A stretch of 64,000 bases of DNA, from positions 1-64,000 of IMG/VR virus record IMGVR_UViG_3300009194_000006; one strand, given 5' to 3'. This stretch comes from a virus. The notes under the pieces were generated by a model. The model worked only from the letters and a program-made list of their open reading frames with translations, had not been told where the DNA came from and did no database searches. Made by a program: the position numbers and the translations under genes. Positions 15,126-22,444 of this stretch are shown one piece after another (position 1 is the stretch's first letter; each line of letters starts with the position of its first letter).

Positions 15126-15789
15126 CATTTATAACACTCGTTATTTGGTTGAGATATTTAATTGATGTCGATTTCTCAAAGTTTTTCTGGTCTGATGTGT
15201 CTATTATGAAAAGATTAAAGTCTTTTGATTCACATAATAACTTTCTCTCATAGTCATTCTTTAAGATGTCTTTAAATTTTTTATTTCCGTATATTGCCTT
15301 ATAATGTACAATTCCATTTATTTCAAATGCCACCTTCAGTGAAGGTATTAGAATATCTAGTTCTAAACCAATAGTAGATCGATCATTAAATGAGAAATCC
15401 ATATTTGGGTATATACCCATTAGCTTTTCCTGAAGCCATAATTCAAGTTTAGAAGAGTTTGTGCCATGTAATTTATTTCTATTATTATACTTTGCGGAAC
15501 ATGATCTAGAACAAAAATGGTTTTTAGATTTTTTAAAATCTTTTTTTATTTTATATATTGTTTTATCACACTCTTTACACGACGTTTCTATTTTGAATGA
15601 CAAACTATTATTTCTACATTTTATAGAACAGTAGTTTTTTGTTCTTCCCGATTTTATCTTTGATTGTATATCATTACACGGCTGTTTGTAACTTGAATTA
15701 CATTTCATACAAATCATCGGAACTTTTTCTCTTGACATATATTGTTTTAGTATGCTATAATTTTTTATAATTTCTGGATAAGTATACAT
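15097..15789 (-). CDS. Vsr-like (EDxHD-type) homing endonuclease inserted at tRNA-Cys, 230 aa
   Basis: The N-terminal half has paired zinc knuckles (MICMKC…YCSIKC and CKEC…FCSRSC), a layout seen in phage Vsr-type homing endonucleases. The C-terminal half has the nuclease core: LELDILIPSLKVAFEINGIV then HYKA, followed by K-x5-D…LLCESKDFNLFIID. The final codons and stop come from the tRNA-Cys sequence, read on the other strand. The gene is flanked by the 21-nt tRNA duplication. It likely moves by cutting uninterrupted tRNA-Cys genes. A late-type box (GAATAAATA) lies upstream. Confidence 0.75.
   Translation of the reverse strand: MYTYPEIIKNYSILKQYMSREKVPMICMKCNSSYKQPCNDIQSKIKSGRTKNYCSIKCRNNSLSFKIETSCKECDKTIYKIKKDFKKSKNHFCSRSCSAKYNNRNKLHGTNSSKLELWLQEKLMGIYPNMDFSFNDRSTIGLELDILIPSLKVAFEINGIVHYKAIYGNKKFKDILKNDYERKLLCESKDFNLFIIDTSDQKNFEKSTSIKYLNQITSVINELVEGIEPS
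15106..15126 (+). repeat. 21-nt direct repeat, left copy (tRNA-Cys 3' end)
   Basis: The 21-nt run starting TTCGATTCCC and ending TAGCTC spans the T loop to position 74 of tRNA-Cys. An exact copy lies at 15829-15849. Together they flank the endonuclease gene, like attachment-site or target duplications. Confidence 0.9.
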
Positions 15790-15828
15790 AATTCTTTCTA
15801 GTTGAAATATTAATGTCTTTAGTATTTA

Positions 15829-15849
15829 TTCGATTCCCTCAACTAGCTC
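15829..15849 (+). repeat. 21-nt direct repeat, right copy, with CCA
   Basis: An exact copy of 15106-15126, followed by CA so that the tRNA end reads T-CCA. This is probably the ancestral 3' end of tRNA-Cys displaced by the insertion. Confidence 0.9.
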
Positions 15850-15870
15850 CAAACATCGAGGGGTAATATC

Positions 15871-16047
15871 ATGGAAAAGCAAATGGTCGAAGAACTTCGT
15901 AACGGTAACAAAATCTACAAAGTGCAAGACAACCATGGTACACCCAGATACCGTGTGAAGCGCGGCAAACATTGGATAGGTAAAACTCTGGATGGTGGGT
16001 ATATTTCTGCACGAGCAGCACGTCGGTTTGGTGAGGCAAATGGATAA
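15871..16047 (+). CDS. Cassette copy A, gene 1: 58-aa basic protein
   Basis: ATG at 15871 follows GAGGGGTAATATC. The sequence ends RGKHWIGKTLDGGYISARAA…G, nearly identical to the protein at 20135 (TPRYRV-RGKHWIGKTLDGGY). The second gene starts within its last codons (ATGGATAA overlap). Basic and Gly-rich; function unknown. Confidence 0.7.
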   Translation: MEKQMVEELRNGNKIYKVQDNHGTPRYRVKRGKHWIGKTLDGGYISARAARRFGEANG

Positions 16048-16180
16048 GAAAATACGGAGAAAATCATTTAATCGTGTTCGTATGGAACGGGCATTAAAGT
16101 CGGGGAAACCAATTCATATTCCTCCGGGTCTAAGTCGGAAAGAACTTAGAAACTTTATTATCAATTCTGGTAAAAAATAA
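16040..16180 (+). CDS. Cassette copy A, gene 2: 46-aa basic protein
   Basis: It overlaps the upstream gene by 8 nt. RMERALKSGKPIHIPPGLSR then KELRNFI matches the first half of the 117-aa protein at 20318 (RMSEALQSGSPTIIPNNMNR then ESMREFI). Here it is a separate gene ending in GKK. Confidence 0.65.
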   Translation: MDKKIRRKSFNRVRMERALKSGKPIHIPPGLSRKELRNFIINSGKK

Positions 16181-16204
16181 ATTGTTATAAAAGAGGAAGG
16201 TAGT

Positions 16205-16411
16205 ATGCGAAACAAAGCCGTTGAACTAATGGTACGTTGTCAATTTAGTATCCCTGATACTACTGAAGTTTCAGTTAAGTGTCTTGGGAGTACTAACAGT
16301 AATTATGATTTTGAAGTTGAATGGTGGGATGACATGAATGTTCGATATCAATCGAATTTTACATTACCCCATATTGAATATGTAGAAGACACTCAATTTG
16401 CAACGTCTTAA
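16205..16411 (+). CDS. Cassette copy A, gene 3: 68-aa protein
   Basis: Starts after AGAGGAAGGTAGT. It matches the second half of the 117-aa protein at 20318 (NKAVE-MVR-QF-IP then FEVEW). In this copy it has its own start; in the other copy it is fused. Function unknown. Confidence 0.7.
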   Translation: MRNKAVELMVRCQFSIPDTTEVSVKCLGSTNSNYDFEVEWWDDMNVRYQSNFTLPHIEYVEDTQFATS

Positions 16412-16435
16412 GGATACTACCGTAGTATCCTTAAG
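16407..16435 (+). terminator. 13-bp hairpin over the stop codon
   Basis: CTTAAGGATACTA and TAGTATCCTTAAG form a perfect 13-bp stem with a 3-nt loop, overlapping the stop at 16409-16411. No long T run follows, so it may act as a weak bidirectional terminator or protect the RNA end. Confidence 0.5.
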
Positions 16436-16515
16436 TAAAAGCAAAAAGCTGCATTGTCTGTATTACACTTGTTGACAAGGATGTCTCCCCTTGGTCTAAT
16501 ATAGACTATTATTAC

Positions 16516-17313
16516 TTAACCACCTCTCATATTCTTCCCTAATAATCCTTCCCTAGCCATTCGCTTTCTAATACGCTTCTTCCAACGTTCTTTCGCCTCA
16601 TATGACAACCTCTTAAATGTTTGGCTTAAACTTGCGTTTTTTGACAGCATTTCTTCGAAAGTTAGTTCGTCCCATATATCTGAAAATTCCTTTTTAAGTT
16701 GCTTTATGTTATGAATCTGTGCTTCTATCTCTATATGGGTTTCAAATGGATCGCCCTGTAGTGTCTTTTTAGTAAAAGTTCCTTGACTTAATGTTTTTGT
16801 AATATGTCTATTATGCATTATATCATCGTAATAGTGTGCTAATTCATGATGTATCGATGCCTTGACTTTATGGCTCTTAAATTCATTTATAAATTCACCA
16901 ACCCTATCATCGGATATTATGTCTTTTGCAAGACTTTCGATAGAATCATATCGATGTGCATATTGTACTACAATGTCATATGCATCACTATTGATGTTTA
17001 GAAATATTCTTGCTGGGTTTGTACCAGTTGCGGGGCTGTAGGCGTTCCCTCTGGATGAATCAAAAACATGTATCTTCACTGGTTCTAGTTCATTGACGTG
17101 TTTGAGTTCATTAGACTGTACCACGCCGTTTTTAATTAACCCACTCAGTGAGAATGTACCTGTGGAAAATTGTTCTATTAATAAATTTGCTTTACGAATA
17201 TTCAAAATATGAATATTCTCAATCACCTCTTTAAAGAAAAAATTATATATACGATCCACGTCATCGTCAATTTCTAATAACTTTTCTTGTAGTAATATAT
17301 CACTTATGCGCAT
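16516..17313 (-). CDS. Leader-bearing zinc metallopeptidase, 265 aa
   Basis: Residues about 153-163 read ASIHHELAHYYDD, an HExxH zincin motif with a downstream Asp. The N-terminus MRISDILLQEK fits the capsid-targeting leader with a cut after L-Q-E. The rest is not recognisable. By analogy with T4 internal proteins it would be packed, trimmed and injected, making it a candidate delivered protease (inference). A late-type box GATAAATA lies upstream at about 17339-17346. Confidence 0.7.
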   Translation of the reverse strand: MRISDILLQEKLLEIDDDVDRIYNFFFKEVIENIHILNIRKANLLIEQFSTGTFSLSGLIKNGVVQSNELKHVNELEPVKIHVFDSSRGNAYSPATGTNPARIFLNINSDAYDIVVQYAHRYDSIESLAKDIISDDRVGEFINEFKSHKVKASIHHELAHYYDDIMHNRHITKTLSQGTFTKKTLQGDPFETHIEIEAQIHNIKQLKKEFSDIWDELTFEEMLSKNASLSQTFKRLSYEAKERWKKRIRKRMAREGLLGKNMRGG

Positions 17314-17486
17314 ATGCCATCTCCTTTAAATACTAATATTATTTATCTCAAATAATATACAGATTGTAATGATAGACTGGGTATGAAACAGTTAACATAA
17401 TTATACACTGTTTACCCATTATTATAACTTTTATATCACATATAAATATTATTACTAAATAATTAAGAATAACTATTACAAAAACA

Positions 17487-18779
17487 ATGATTTTAGTAGA
17501 AAGACACCAAATAGACAAAAAGCACCCATCCTTCAAGGAATGCGATTTCTTGAGTTATATAAGCAAAAACCTATATAATTCAGCTATCTATCATATACGT
17601 CAGTTCTATTTCAATAACAACACTTTTCTTAATCCTAAAGTAGTAAATGGTAAAACTATAAACTACTGGGTATTTGATAAAACCCAATTATATCACGAAC
17701 TCAAGGACACGAAAGAATTCCGTACCAACGAGCACCCCGAATACAACGGATATTCATGTAACACCAAAATCCTAAAACAAACTATGATACAAGTAAGTAG
17801 AGTATTCAAGGGATACAAGAAAGCACTAAAGACGTACTCTAATAACCCATCAAAGTTTACAGGAAGACCTAAATTGCCAACTTATAAACAAAAGAATGGT
17901 AGAAATGAAGTGACAGTGCCAAAAGAAGCTATCTCTTTTGTTAAACACAAAGGTTATGCTAAAATAGCAAATACGGACATATTTGTTAAATTAGTAAATG
18001 TAACCGAAGAGACAACAAAAGAAATAAAGATAGTACCACGAGCCAGCCATTATGAAATATTGGTTAGCTATGAAGCACCAGAAGCACAATTAAAACCGCA
18101 AAGCGGCAAACTAGCAGGTATAGATATTGGATTGAATAATTTAGTGGCGTTATCTTCAAATGATATAGCTATGAAGCCATCTCTCATTAACGGACGACCA
18201 CTAAAATCAATCAACCAATACTATAATAAGAAAGCTGCTAAAATGAAGTCCTTATTGCCGAAAGATGTTTTTTGGAGTAAGGCACTTAGTCAATTGACTA
18301 GGAAGAGAAACAACAAAGTTCAAACTGAAATGCACAACATATCTACATATATTGTCAATGAATTAATCAAACACAATATAGATACATTGATAGTAGGTAA
18401 TAATAAAGGAATGAAACAAGGAATTGGTATTGGTCGAAAAAATAACCAAAATTTTGTGTCAATTCCTTTCCATAAGTTACGTAGGATGTTAGAATACAAA
18501 TGCAAAAAGGCAGGTATCCATTACATAGAGACAGAGGAAAGTTATACCAGCAAGTGCAGTTTCCTTGATATGGAAGATATGCGTAAGCAGTCAGTATATA
18601 AAGGGAATAGAACACATAGGGGCTTGTTTATTGACTCGAATGGTAATGAGATCAATGCTGACTTGAATGGAAGTTTGAACATAATAAGAAAAGTAGCTGG
18701 AAATGCATATTTTGTTTATCAAAATACGTCTGATCTAGTAGAGGGCTATGCCGTTAGTCCATTTAAAGTCACTGTCTAG
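17487..18779 (+). CDS. tnpB: TnpB (OrfB) RNA-guided nuclease family protein, 430 aa
   Basis: It has the TnpB layout: an N-terminal helix-turn-helix and central domain, then a RuvC-like nuclease split into GIDIGLNNLVAL (D about 213) and NADLNGSLNI (D about 392). The usual catalytic E segment is replaced by IVGNNKGMKQ, and a Glu pair sits later in TEESYTSKCS. This resembles TnpB forms with a rearranged active site. The zinc-ribbon cysteines are almost gone (one Cys after TSK). TnpB uses an RNA from the element's right end to cut DNA. In a phage it may act like a homing endonuclease. Confidence 0.88.
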   Translation: MILVERHQIDKKHPSFKECDFLSYISKNLYNSAIYHIRQFYFNNNTFLNPKVVNGKTINYWVFDKTQLYHELKDTKEFRTNEHPEYNGYSCNTKILKQTMIQVSRVFKGYKKALKTYSNNPSKFTGRPKLPTYKQKNGRNEVTVPKEAISFVKHKGYAKIANTDIFVKLVNVTEETTKEIKIVPRASHYEILVSYEAPEAQLKPQSGKLAGIDIGLNNLVALSSNDIAMKPSLINGRPLKSINQYYNKKAAKMKSLLPKDVFWSKALSQLTRKRNNKVQTEMHNISTYIVNELIKHNIDTLIVGNNKGMKQGIGIGRKNNQNFVSIPFHKLRRMLEYKCKKAGIHYIETEESYTSKCSFLDMEDMRKQSVYKGNRTHRGLFIDSNGNEINADLNGSLNIIRKVAGNAYFVYQNTSDLVEGYAVSPFKVTV

Positions 18780-18837
18780 TAATAGAATATACTTTATAAA
18801 GCAATTTGATATAATTTATATATTGAATTTCAAACGG

Positions 18838-18866
18838 TTGACATTAGTGAATAATCATGGTTTAAT
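18838..18866 (+). promoter_or_regulatory. Sigma70-like promoter with structured leader
   Basis: TTGACA, a 17-nt spacer and TTTAAT. The leader up to the ATG at 18977 contains the CACCT/AGGTG hairpin and a second hairpin (GACTG-CGGCAA-CAGTC) followed by a pyrimidine-rich run, which could be an attenuator. If part of the tnpB element, this stretch may also belong to its guide RNA. Confidence 0.6.
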
Positions 18867-18976
18867 AGAATGGTAGTTGAAAAACACCTCACCGTTTATA
18901 GGTGAATTTAAAGAGAGACTGCGGCAACAGTCCCTTCTTCTTTTAAATAATAGAGTTTTTAATATAGGGAGAAACC

Positions 18977-19219
18977 ATGGAACCAGTTGAAATAAAATTA
19001 ACAGTAAATGGTATTGAGTACGCCGTGACTATTAACCATATAGGTGAAGTTATTGAACATCCTGATGGTTCTGGCGATCTACCAATTGAGTATAGCAGTG
19101 TACCCGAGTGTCCAGATAAAGACAGTGAGGCTATGCATGAAGCACTCACTGCGTTTGTAACTAATGCGCTTCGGGCTGCTATTGAGGAAGCTAAGCTAAC
19201 AGATGAACAGGAGGAATAA
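18977..19219 (+). CDS. Small acidic protein, 80 aa
   Basis: Starts after AGGGAGAAACC. Beta-type N-terminus (EIKLTVNGIEYAVTINHIGE) and acidic helical C-terminus. Unknown function. It is the first gene of the short unit from the promoter at 18838. Confidence 0.7.
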   Translation: MEPVEIKLTVNGIEYAVTINHIGEVIEHPDGSGDLPIEYSSVPECPDKDSEAMHEALTAFVTNALRAAIEEAKLTDEQEE

Positions 19220-19220
19220 A

Positions 19221-19577
19221 ATGTTTGAAACAAAAAAGATTCCTGCTAACGTAGGAATGCAAAGTCTTGTTGGTATTATGGCTAATGAATATCCGGTAGG
19301 ATTTGGAAATTACTTTTATTTTGCTAATGGTATGCGCAGTATCAACATGTGGGCAGAAAACCTAAGCCACGCGGCTTCACATTACCTTCAAGACGGTTTG
19401 GTCGAAGTTGACGTATGGTCAGATGGTGATAAGCAATGGGGCGTTGTAGTGGACGAGAGGCTACCTGAAGGATACACTTTCAATAAACCTTGCTTCACTG
19501 GCTGTCATCCACCTTCGGTGGATATGTTGCGTGAAATGAAAGAATATTATGGCTGGGATCATAATGATGAGGGATGA
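19221..19577 (+). CDS. Hypothetical protein, 118 aa
   Basis: AGGAGGAATAAA directly before ATG at 19221 sets the start; the in-frame ATG at 19203 would put the ribosome site inside the gene. Cys and His are sparse (CFTGCHPP near the end). Function not recognised. Confidence 0.7.
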   Translation: MFETKKIPANVGMQSLVGIMANEYPVGFGNYFYFANGMRSINMWAENLSHAASHYLQDGLVEVDVWSDGDKQWGVVVDERLPEGYTFNKPCFTGCHPPSVDMLREMKEYYGWDHNDEG

Positions 19578-19587
19578 GGAATGAGCC

Positions 19588-19815
19588 ATGAGTAATGAAA
19601 AAACCAACTTAAAAAAAGTAGCAAAAATCATGCGTAAGATTTCTAAGTTAGTGCAATTAACTAATTGCTATCTTATGATTTTTGATAATACCTATCAAGT
19701 TACTGACTGTGATACTGATGAATCATACGACTTCGATACACCTGAAAAAGCATTGAATTATTTAGAAAATAAAAAAGAATATCTTGAAAAAGTATTTGAG
19801 TTGATTAACTCATAA
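19588..19815 (+). CDS. Hypothetical protein, 75 aa
   Basis: Starts after GAGGAATGAGCC. Basic helical N-terminus, then an acidic segment (VTDCDTDESYDFDTPE) and a final helix. Last gene of the unit, followed by a promoter and small RNA candidate. Confidence 0.65.
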   Translation: MSNEKTNLKKVAKIMRKISKLVQLTNCYLMIFDNTYQVTDCDTDESYDFDTPEKALNYLENKKEYLEKVFELINS

Positions 19816-19820
19816 AGTGG

Positions 19821-19848
19821 TTGACAAAATCTAAATACCATGTAGAAT
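19821..19848 (+). promoter_or_regulatory. Sigma70-like promoter of a small RNA candidate
   Basis: TTGACA, a 16-nt spacer and TAGAAT, immediately after the 75-aa gene, with a strong terminator about 90 nt downstream and no open frame between. Confidence 0.6.
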
Positions 19849-19854
19849 AAATAA

Positions 19855-19964
19855 CAGTAGAGCTAATTAAGATCATCCTTCTAACAATCCAAAACTTGCC
19901 ATGTAACCGATCTTTAAACTTCTCTACACCCTATTTAAAAAGACCGCGAAGTGCGGTCTTTTTT
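19855..19964 (+). ncRNA. Candidate small RNA, about 110 nt
   Basis: A promoter (19821) and a Rho-independent terminator (stem AAAAGACCGC/GCGGTCTTTT at 19938-19962) frame a stretch with no start codon linked to a ribosome site. That is the usual layout of an independent small RNA. The target is unknown. Confidence 0.5.
19938..19964 (+). terminator. Rho-independent terminator
   Basis: A 10-bp stem AAAAGACCGC/GCGGTCTTTT with a GAAGT loop and T run. From 19965 to 20134 no gene is seen. Confidence 0.85.
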
Positions 19965-20134
19965 ATTTGTCTCTTGTACTGAACTGCAAGTTCTACGAAG
20001 AAAAATACAATCGAATCTGTGGGATTTGATGAAGTACTTTAAGGATGAATGTAAAAATAGCTTTACAGTGACAAAGAACTTTGCTATTCTATTGGTAACT
20101 TAAAAAACGTCTCTAGAAATTATATAGGTGTTTT

Positions 20135-20311
20135 ATGAATAAAACATTGATCAAAACTTTATCCAATGGTAACCATATCTATAAATTTACCGATGGACAT
20201 GGCACACCCCGTTATCGTGTTCTTCGTGGGAAGCATTGGATCGGTAAGACTCTAGATGGTGGATACATTTCTGCACGTGCTGCAAAGAATTTTGCAATGA
20301 AAAACGGATAA
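20135..20311 (+). CDS. Cassette copy B, gene 1: 58-aa basic protein
   Basis: Paralogue of the gene at 15871, same length, with the C-terminal half almost identical (GTPRYRVLRGKHWIGKTLDG then GYISARAAKNF). The N-terminal half has diverged. Followed 6 nt later by the fused second gene. Confidence 0.7.
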   Translation: MNKTLIKTLSNGNHIYKFTDGHGTPRYRVLRGKHWIGKTLDGGYISARAAKNFAMKNG

Positions 20312-20317
20312 TAATAT

Positions 20318-20671
20318 ATGTCTGAAGCACCCTTTGAAAAACACCGTATGTCTGAAGCTCTACAAAGTGGAAGTCCTACGATAATTCCAAATAACATGAA
20401 TAGAGAGTCAATGAGAGAATTCATTTTAGATTCTAACAACCACACAAATGAAGAGGTAGGTGTTATGAAAAATAAAGCCGTTGAAGCTATGGTCCGAGTA
20501 CAGTTCAATATTCCAGAAGATACCCAAGTGACTGTGAAGTGTATGGCGCGTGTAGATAATATGTTTGAATTTGAAGTTGAATGGATGGACGATGATAATA
20601 TCCTTTATCAATGCCCTGTGAAACTTCCTCTGATCTCTTATACTGAAGATACAAGCTTTGCATGCTCTTAA
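20318..20671 (+). CDS. Cassette copy B, genes 2 and 3 fused: 117 aa
   Basis: Residues 1-45 match the 46-aa protein at 16040 and residues 50-117 match the 68-aa protein at 16205. The stop codon between them is absent and the linker is DSNNHTNEEVGV. A ribosome site (GAAGAGGTAGGTGTT) survives before the internal Met (20465), so the second part may also be made alone. Confidence 0.7.
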   Translation: MSEAPFEKHRMSEALQSGSPTIIPNNMNRESMREFILDSNNHTNEEVGVMKNKAVEAMVRVQFNIPEDTQVTVKCMARVDNMFEFEVEWMDDDNILYQCPVKLPLISYTEDTSFACS

Positions 20672-20683
20672 GAATGGTGATGT

Positions 20684-21226
20684 ATGAAACTTTTCAGTGT
20701 ATCAAAGGTTAAAAATTTTTTAGATAACGCTAACAAAGATCTTCAAAGAAAATTGTTGAATGATGGTGATGCTGAACGTATATTCATGAATATCGAAAAA
20801 TTTTTAAAATTATGTGTCAAGGATCTTGATGATTTTTCAATGTTACGGATTCTTTTTAAAAGAAAGAAATGTATTGACTCGACATATCTAAATGTATTGT
20901 TAACATACAATAATGTTGATGTTGTGGAAATAGATCAAGATGGAAATAATGCTCCCATGGATTGTCCAGCAAAATGTATTAATCTCAAATATCCGATTAA
21001 AAACCTTAAGGGTTGTAATAGTGAGTACGTTAATGATTTTGTTGTATATCTCAAACATGGATCTGAAAAATCACAAAAATGTATCAAACGTTTAATGAAC
21101 CGTTTGGAATCACAGTTCCGTGATATTGATAGTAATGATTTTCTACCAGACTACATGGAACTTTCGGTTACGCAATATGCTCTTATTCGTGAAGTGTCAG
21201 CTTTTACAAACATAGACGTGAACTGA
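20684..21226 (+). CDS. Hypothetical protein, 180 aa
   Basis: Starts after GAATGGTGATGT. Its C-terminal part (…FLPDYMELSVTQYALIREV) is similar in layout to that of the 212-aa protein at 21459 (…ILPDQFSLSYDEQKTLNYI), which suggests distant paralogy. Function unknown. Confidence 0.65.
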   Translation: MKLFSVSKVKNFLDNANKDLQRKLLNDGDAERIFMNIEKFLKLCVKDLDDFSMLRILFKRKKCIDSTYLNVLLTYNNVDVVEIDQDGNNAPMDCPAKCINLKYPIKNLKGCNSEYVNDFVVYLKHGSEKSQKCIKRLMNRLESQFRDIDSNDFLPDYMELSVTQYALIREVSAFTNIDVN

Positions 21227-21240
21227 GACAATGGTGATTT

Positions 21241-21447
21241 ATGAAAAGACAAGTACCAACGGTCACCTCGGCATTGGAAGAATCAAGAAACCTTGTGTCA
21301 GATGATGCCGAAAAGAATAATTTGAAATCACCTCAAGAATACCGTGAGGTTTTTGATAAAATTTGTAATATGAATAGTTTTCCAGACTATATTCGCGAGG
21401 CGTATTACGACGGTATTGAGTTTGGTTTTGAAGAATTATTTCAATAA
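21241..21447 (+). CDS. Small protein, 68 aa
   Basis: Starts 14 nt after the upstream stop. Acidic helical sequence. Part of a tight plus-strand run of four genes, 20684-22444. Confidence 0.6.
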   Translation: MKRQVPTVTSALEESRNLVSDDAEKNNLKSPQEYREVFDKICNMNSFPDYIREAYYDGIEFGFEELFQ

Positions 21448-21458
21448 AGGAAGAAATT

Positions 21459-22097
21459 ATGAACCACATTTACGAAAAATCGCGTTTGATTAGCTTGGTA
21501 CAATACTATCAAGATACGATCAATATTTTGGTTGAAACTGAACAGGAGAAAATCAAGACCCTTTATAAGAATTATGAACCTGTCTTCGACAAAATTAAGC
21601 AAATGCTTAATGATCTTGAAGCAGAATTTATTCCTGAAGATAATCAGTCACCAAAGAAAAAAACATTCAAGTTTTTTAAGAACAAAAAAGATGAGCCAAC
21701 ACATAAGCGTCGTTTATGTATTGATTCTATCGTAGATTATGTTAAAGAAAATGGTCTCCATATTACATCGTTTAACTATCACGATCTGGATAGAAAATAT
21801 ATAGCCTATCACTACACATCCAAATACAATTTGTATAGTTCGACTCCTATTAATCCAGTACATAGGCTTCTTGGTGAACATGACTATGATATGTTCGATT
21901 TCTTTGTGTATCGCGAAAACGATAATGAAATTACAATACAAAATCTAAATGATGTGAAAAATAGACTCATTAGAGCATTTGGGCATATCCTTGATAGTGG
22001 AAAAATACTGCCGGATCAATTCAGCCTTTCATATGACGAGCAAAAAACTTTAAATTATATTCATAAGATCATCGGTGATTTAACAACTAAAGGATGA
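21459..22097 (+). CDS. Hypothetical protein, 212 aa
   Basis: AAAGGAAGAAATT precedes the ATG. N-terminal helical coiled-coil-like part (residues 15-55), a basic middle (KKKTFKFFKNKKDE), and an end resembling the 180-aa protein at 20684. Its stop overlaps the next start (ATGA). Confidence 0.65.
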   Translation: MNHIYEKSRLISLVQYYQDTINILVETEQEKIKTLYKNYEPVFDKIKQMLNDLEAEFIPEDNQSPKKKTFKFFKNKKDEPTHKRRLCIDSIVDYVKENGLHITSFNYHDLDRKYIAYHYTSKYNLYSSTPINPVHRLLGEHDYDMFDFFVYRENDNEITIQNLNDVKNRLIRAFGHILDSGKILPDQFSLSYDEQKTLNYIHKIIGDLTTKG

Positions 22098-22444
22098 GAA
22101 ATGAAATGAGTCTTATGTACCTATCGCACTCATTTAGAATACCACAGGCTATCGAACTATTTTTATCAATCAATATGTCCACAGAGTTCATGGAACTCTG
22201 GATTCGTTCTAATGATGAGATAGACAAAAAGTATGAAGATGAAATAAAAGAAAAATTAATGCAACAACTTAAAATCAAGACACCGAAACGTTTTTGGGTG
22301 AAATTATTTGCGTCGAGATATATAACCGACGCCTGTGTTATGATAACAATTTTTACAGATAGTAATAACTTTGACCCAAATTACGTAAAGTTAAAAAATC
22401 GCCACCTGTATGATATTATATCTCCATACTTAAAATTTTACTGA
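22094..22444 (+). CDS. Member of the C-terminal K-[LI]-K small-protein family, 116 aa
   Basis: Coupled to the upstream gene by an ATGA overlap. It ends VMITIFTDSNNFDPNYVKLK then NRHLYDII, the strand-gap-helix signature shared with genes at 28148, 28537, 37832, 38318, 40697 and 41154. The end overlaps the convergent gene at 22438. Confidence 0.65.
   Translation: MRNEMSLMYLSHSFRIPQAIELFLSINMSTEFMELWIRSNDEIDKKYEDEIKEKLMQQLKIKTPKRFWVKLFASRYITDACVMITIFTDSNNFDPNYVKLKNRHLYDIISPYLKFY

Larger units (their letters stand above)
17378..18904 (+). mobile_element. IS200/IS605-type remnant carrying tnpB only
   Basis: A left hairpin (17378-17418: TGGGTATGAAACAGT pairing ACTGTTTACCCA with a small bulge) and a right hairpin (18885-18904: CACCT/AGGTG) bracket a tnpB gene. 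Subterminal hairpins are the recognition sites of TnpA in this family. No tnpA is present, so the element cannot move alone. Exact ends are not certain. Confidence 0.55.

Noticed and set aside
15097-15851. Integrase-type element in tRNA-Cys
   Set aside because: The duplicated tRNA end suggests it, but the only gene inside is an endonuclease-like protein with no integrase motifs.
17487-18779. CRISPR effector (Cas12) instead of TnpB
   Set aside because: 430 aa fits TnpB, and no repeat array or adaptation gene is present anywhere in the window.
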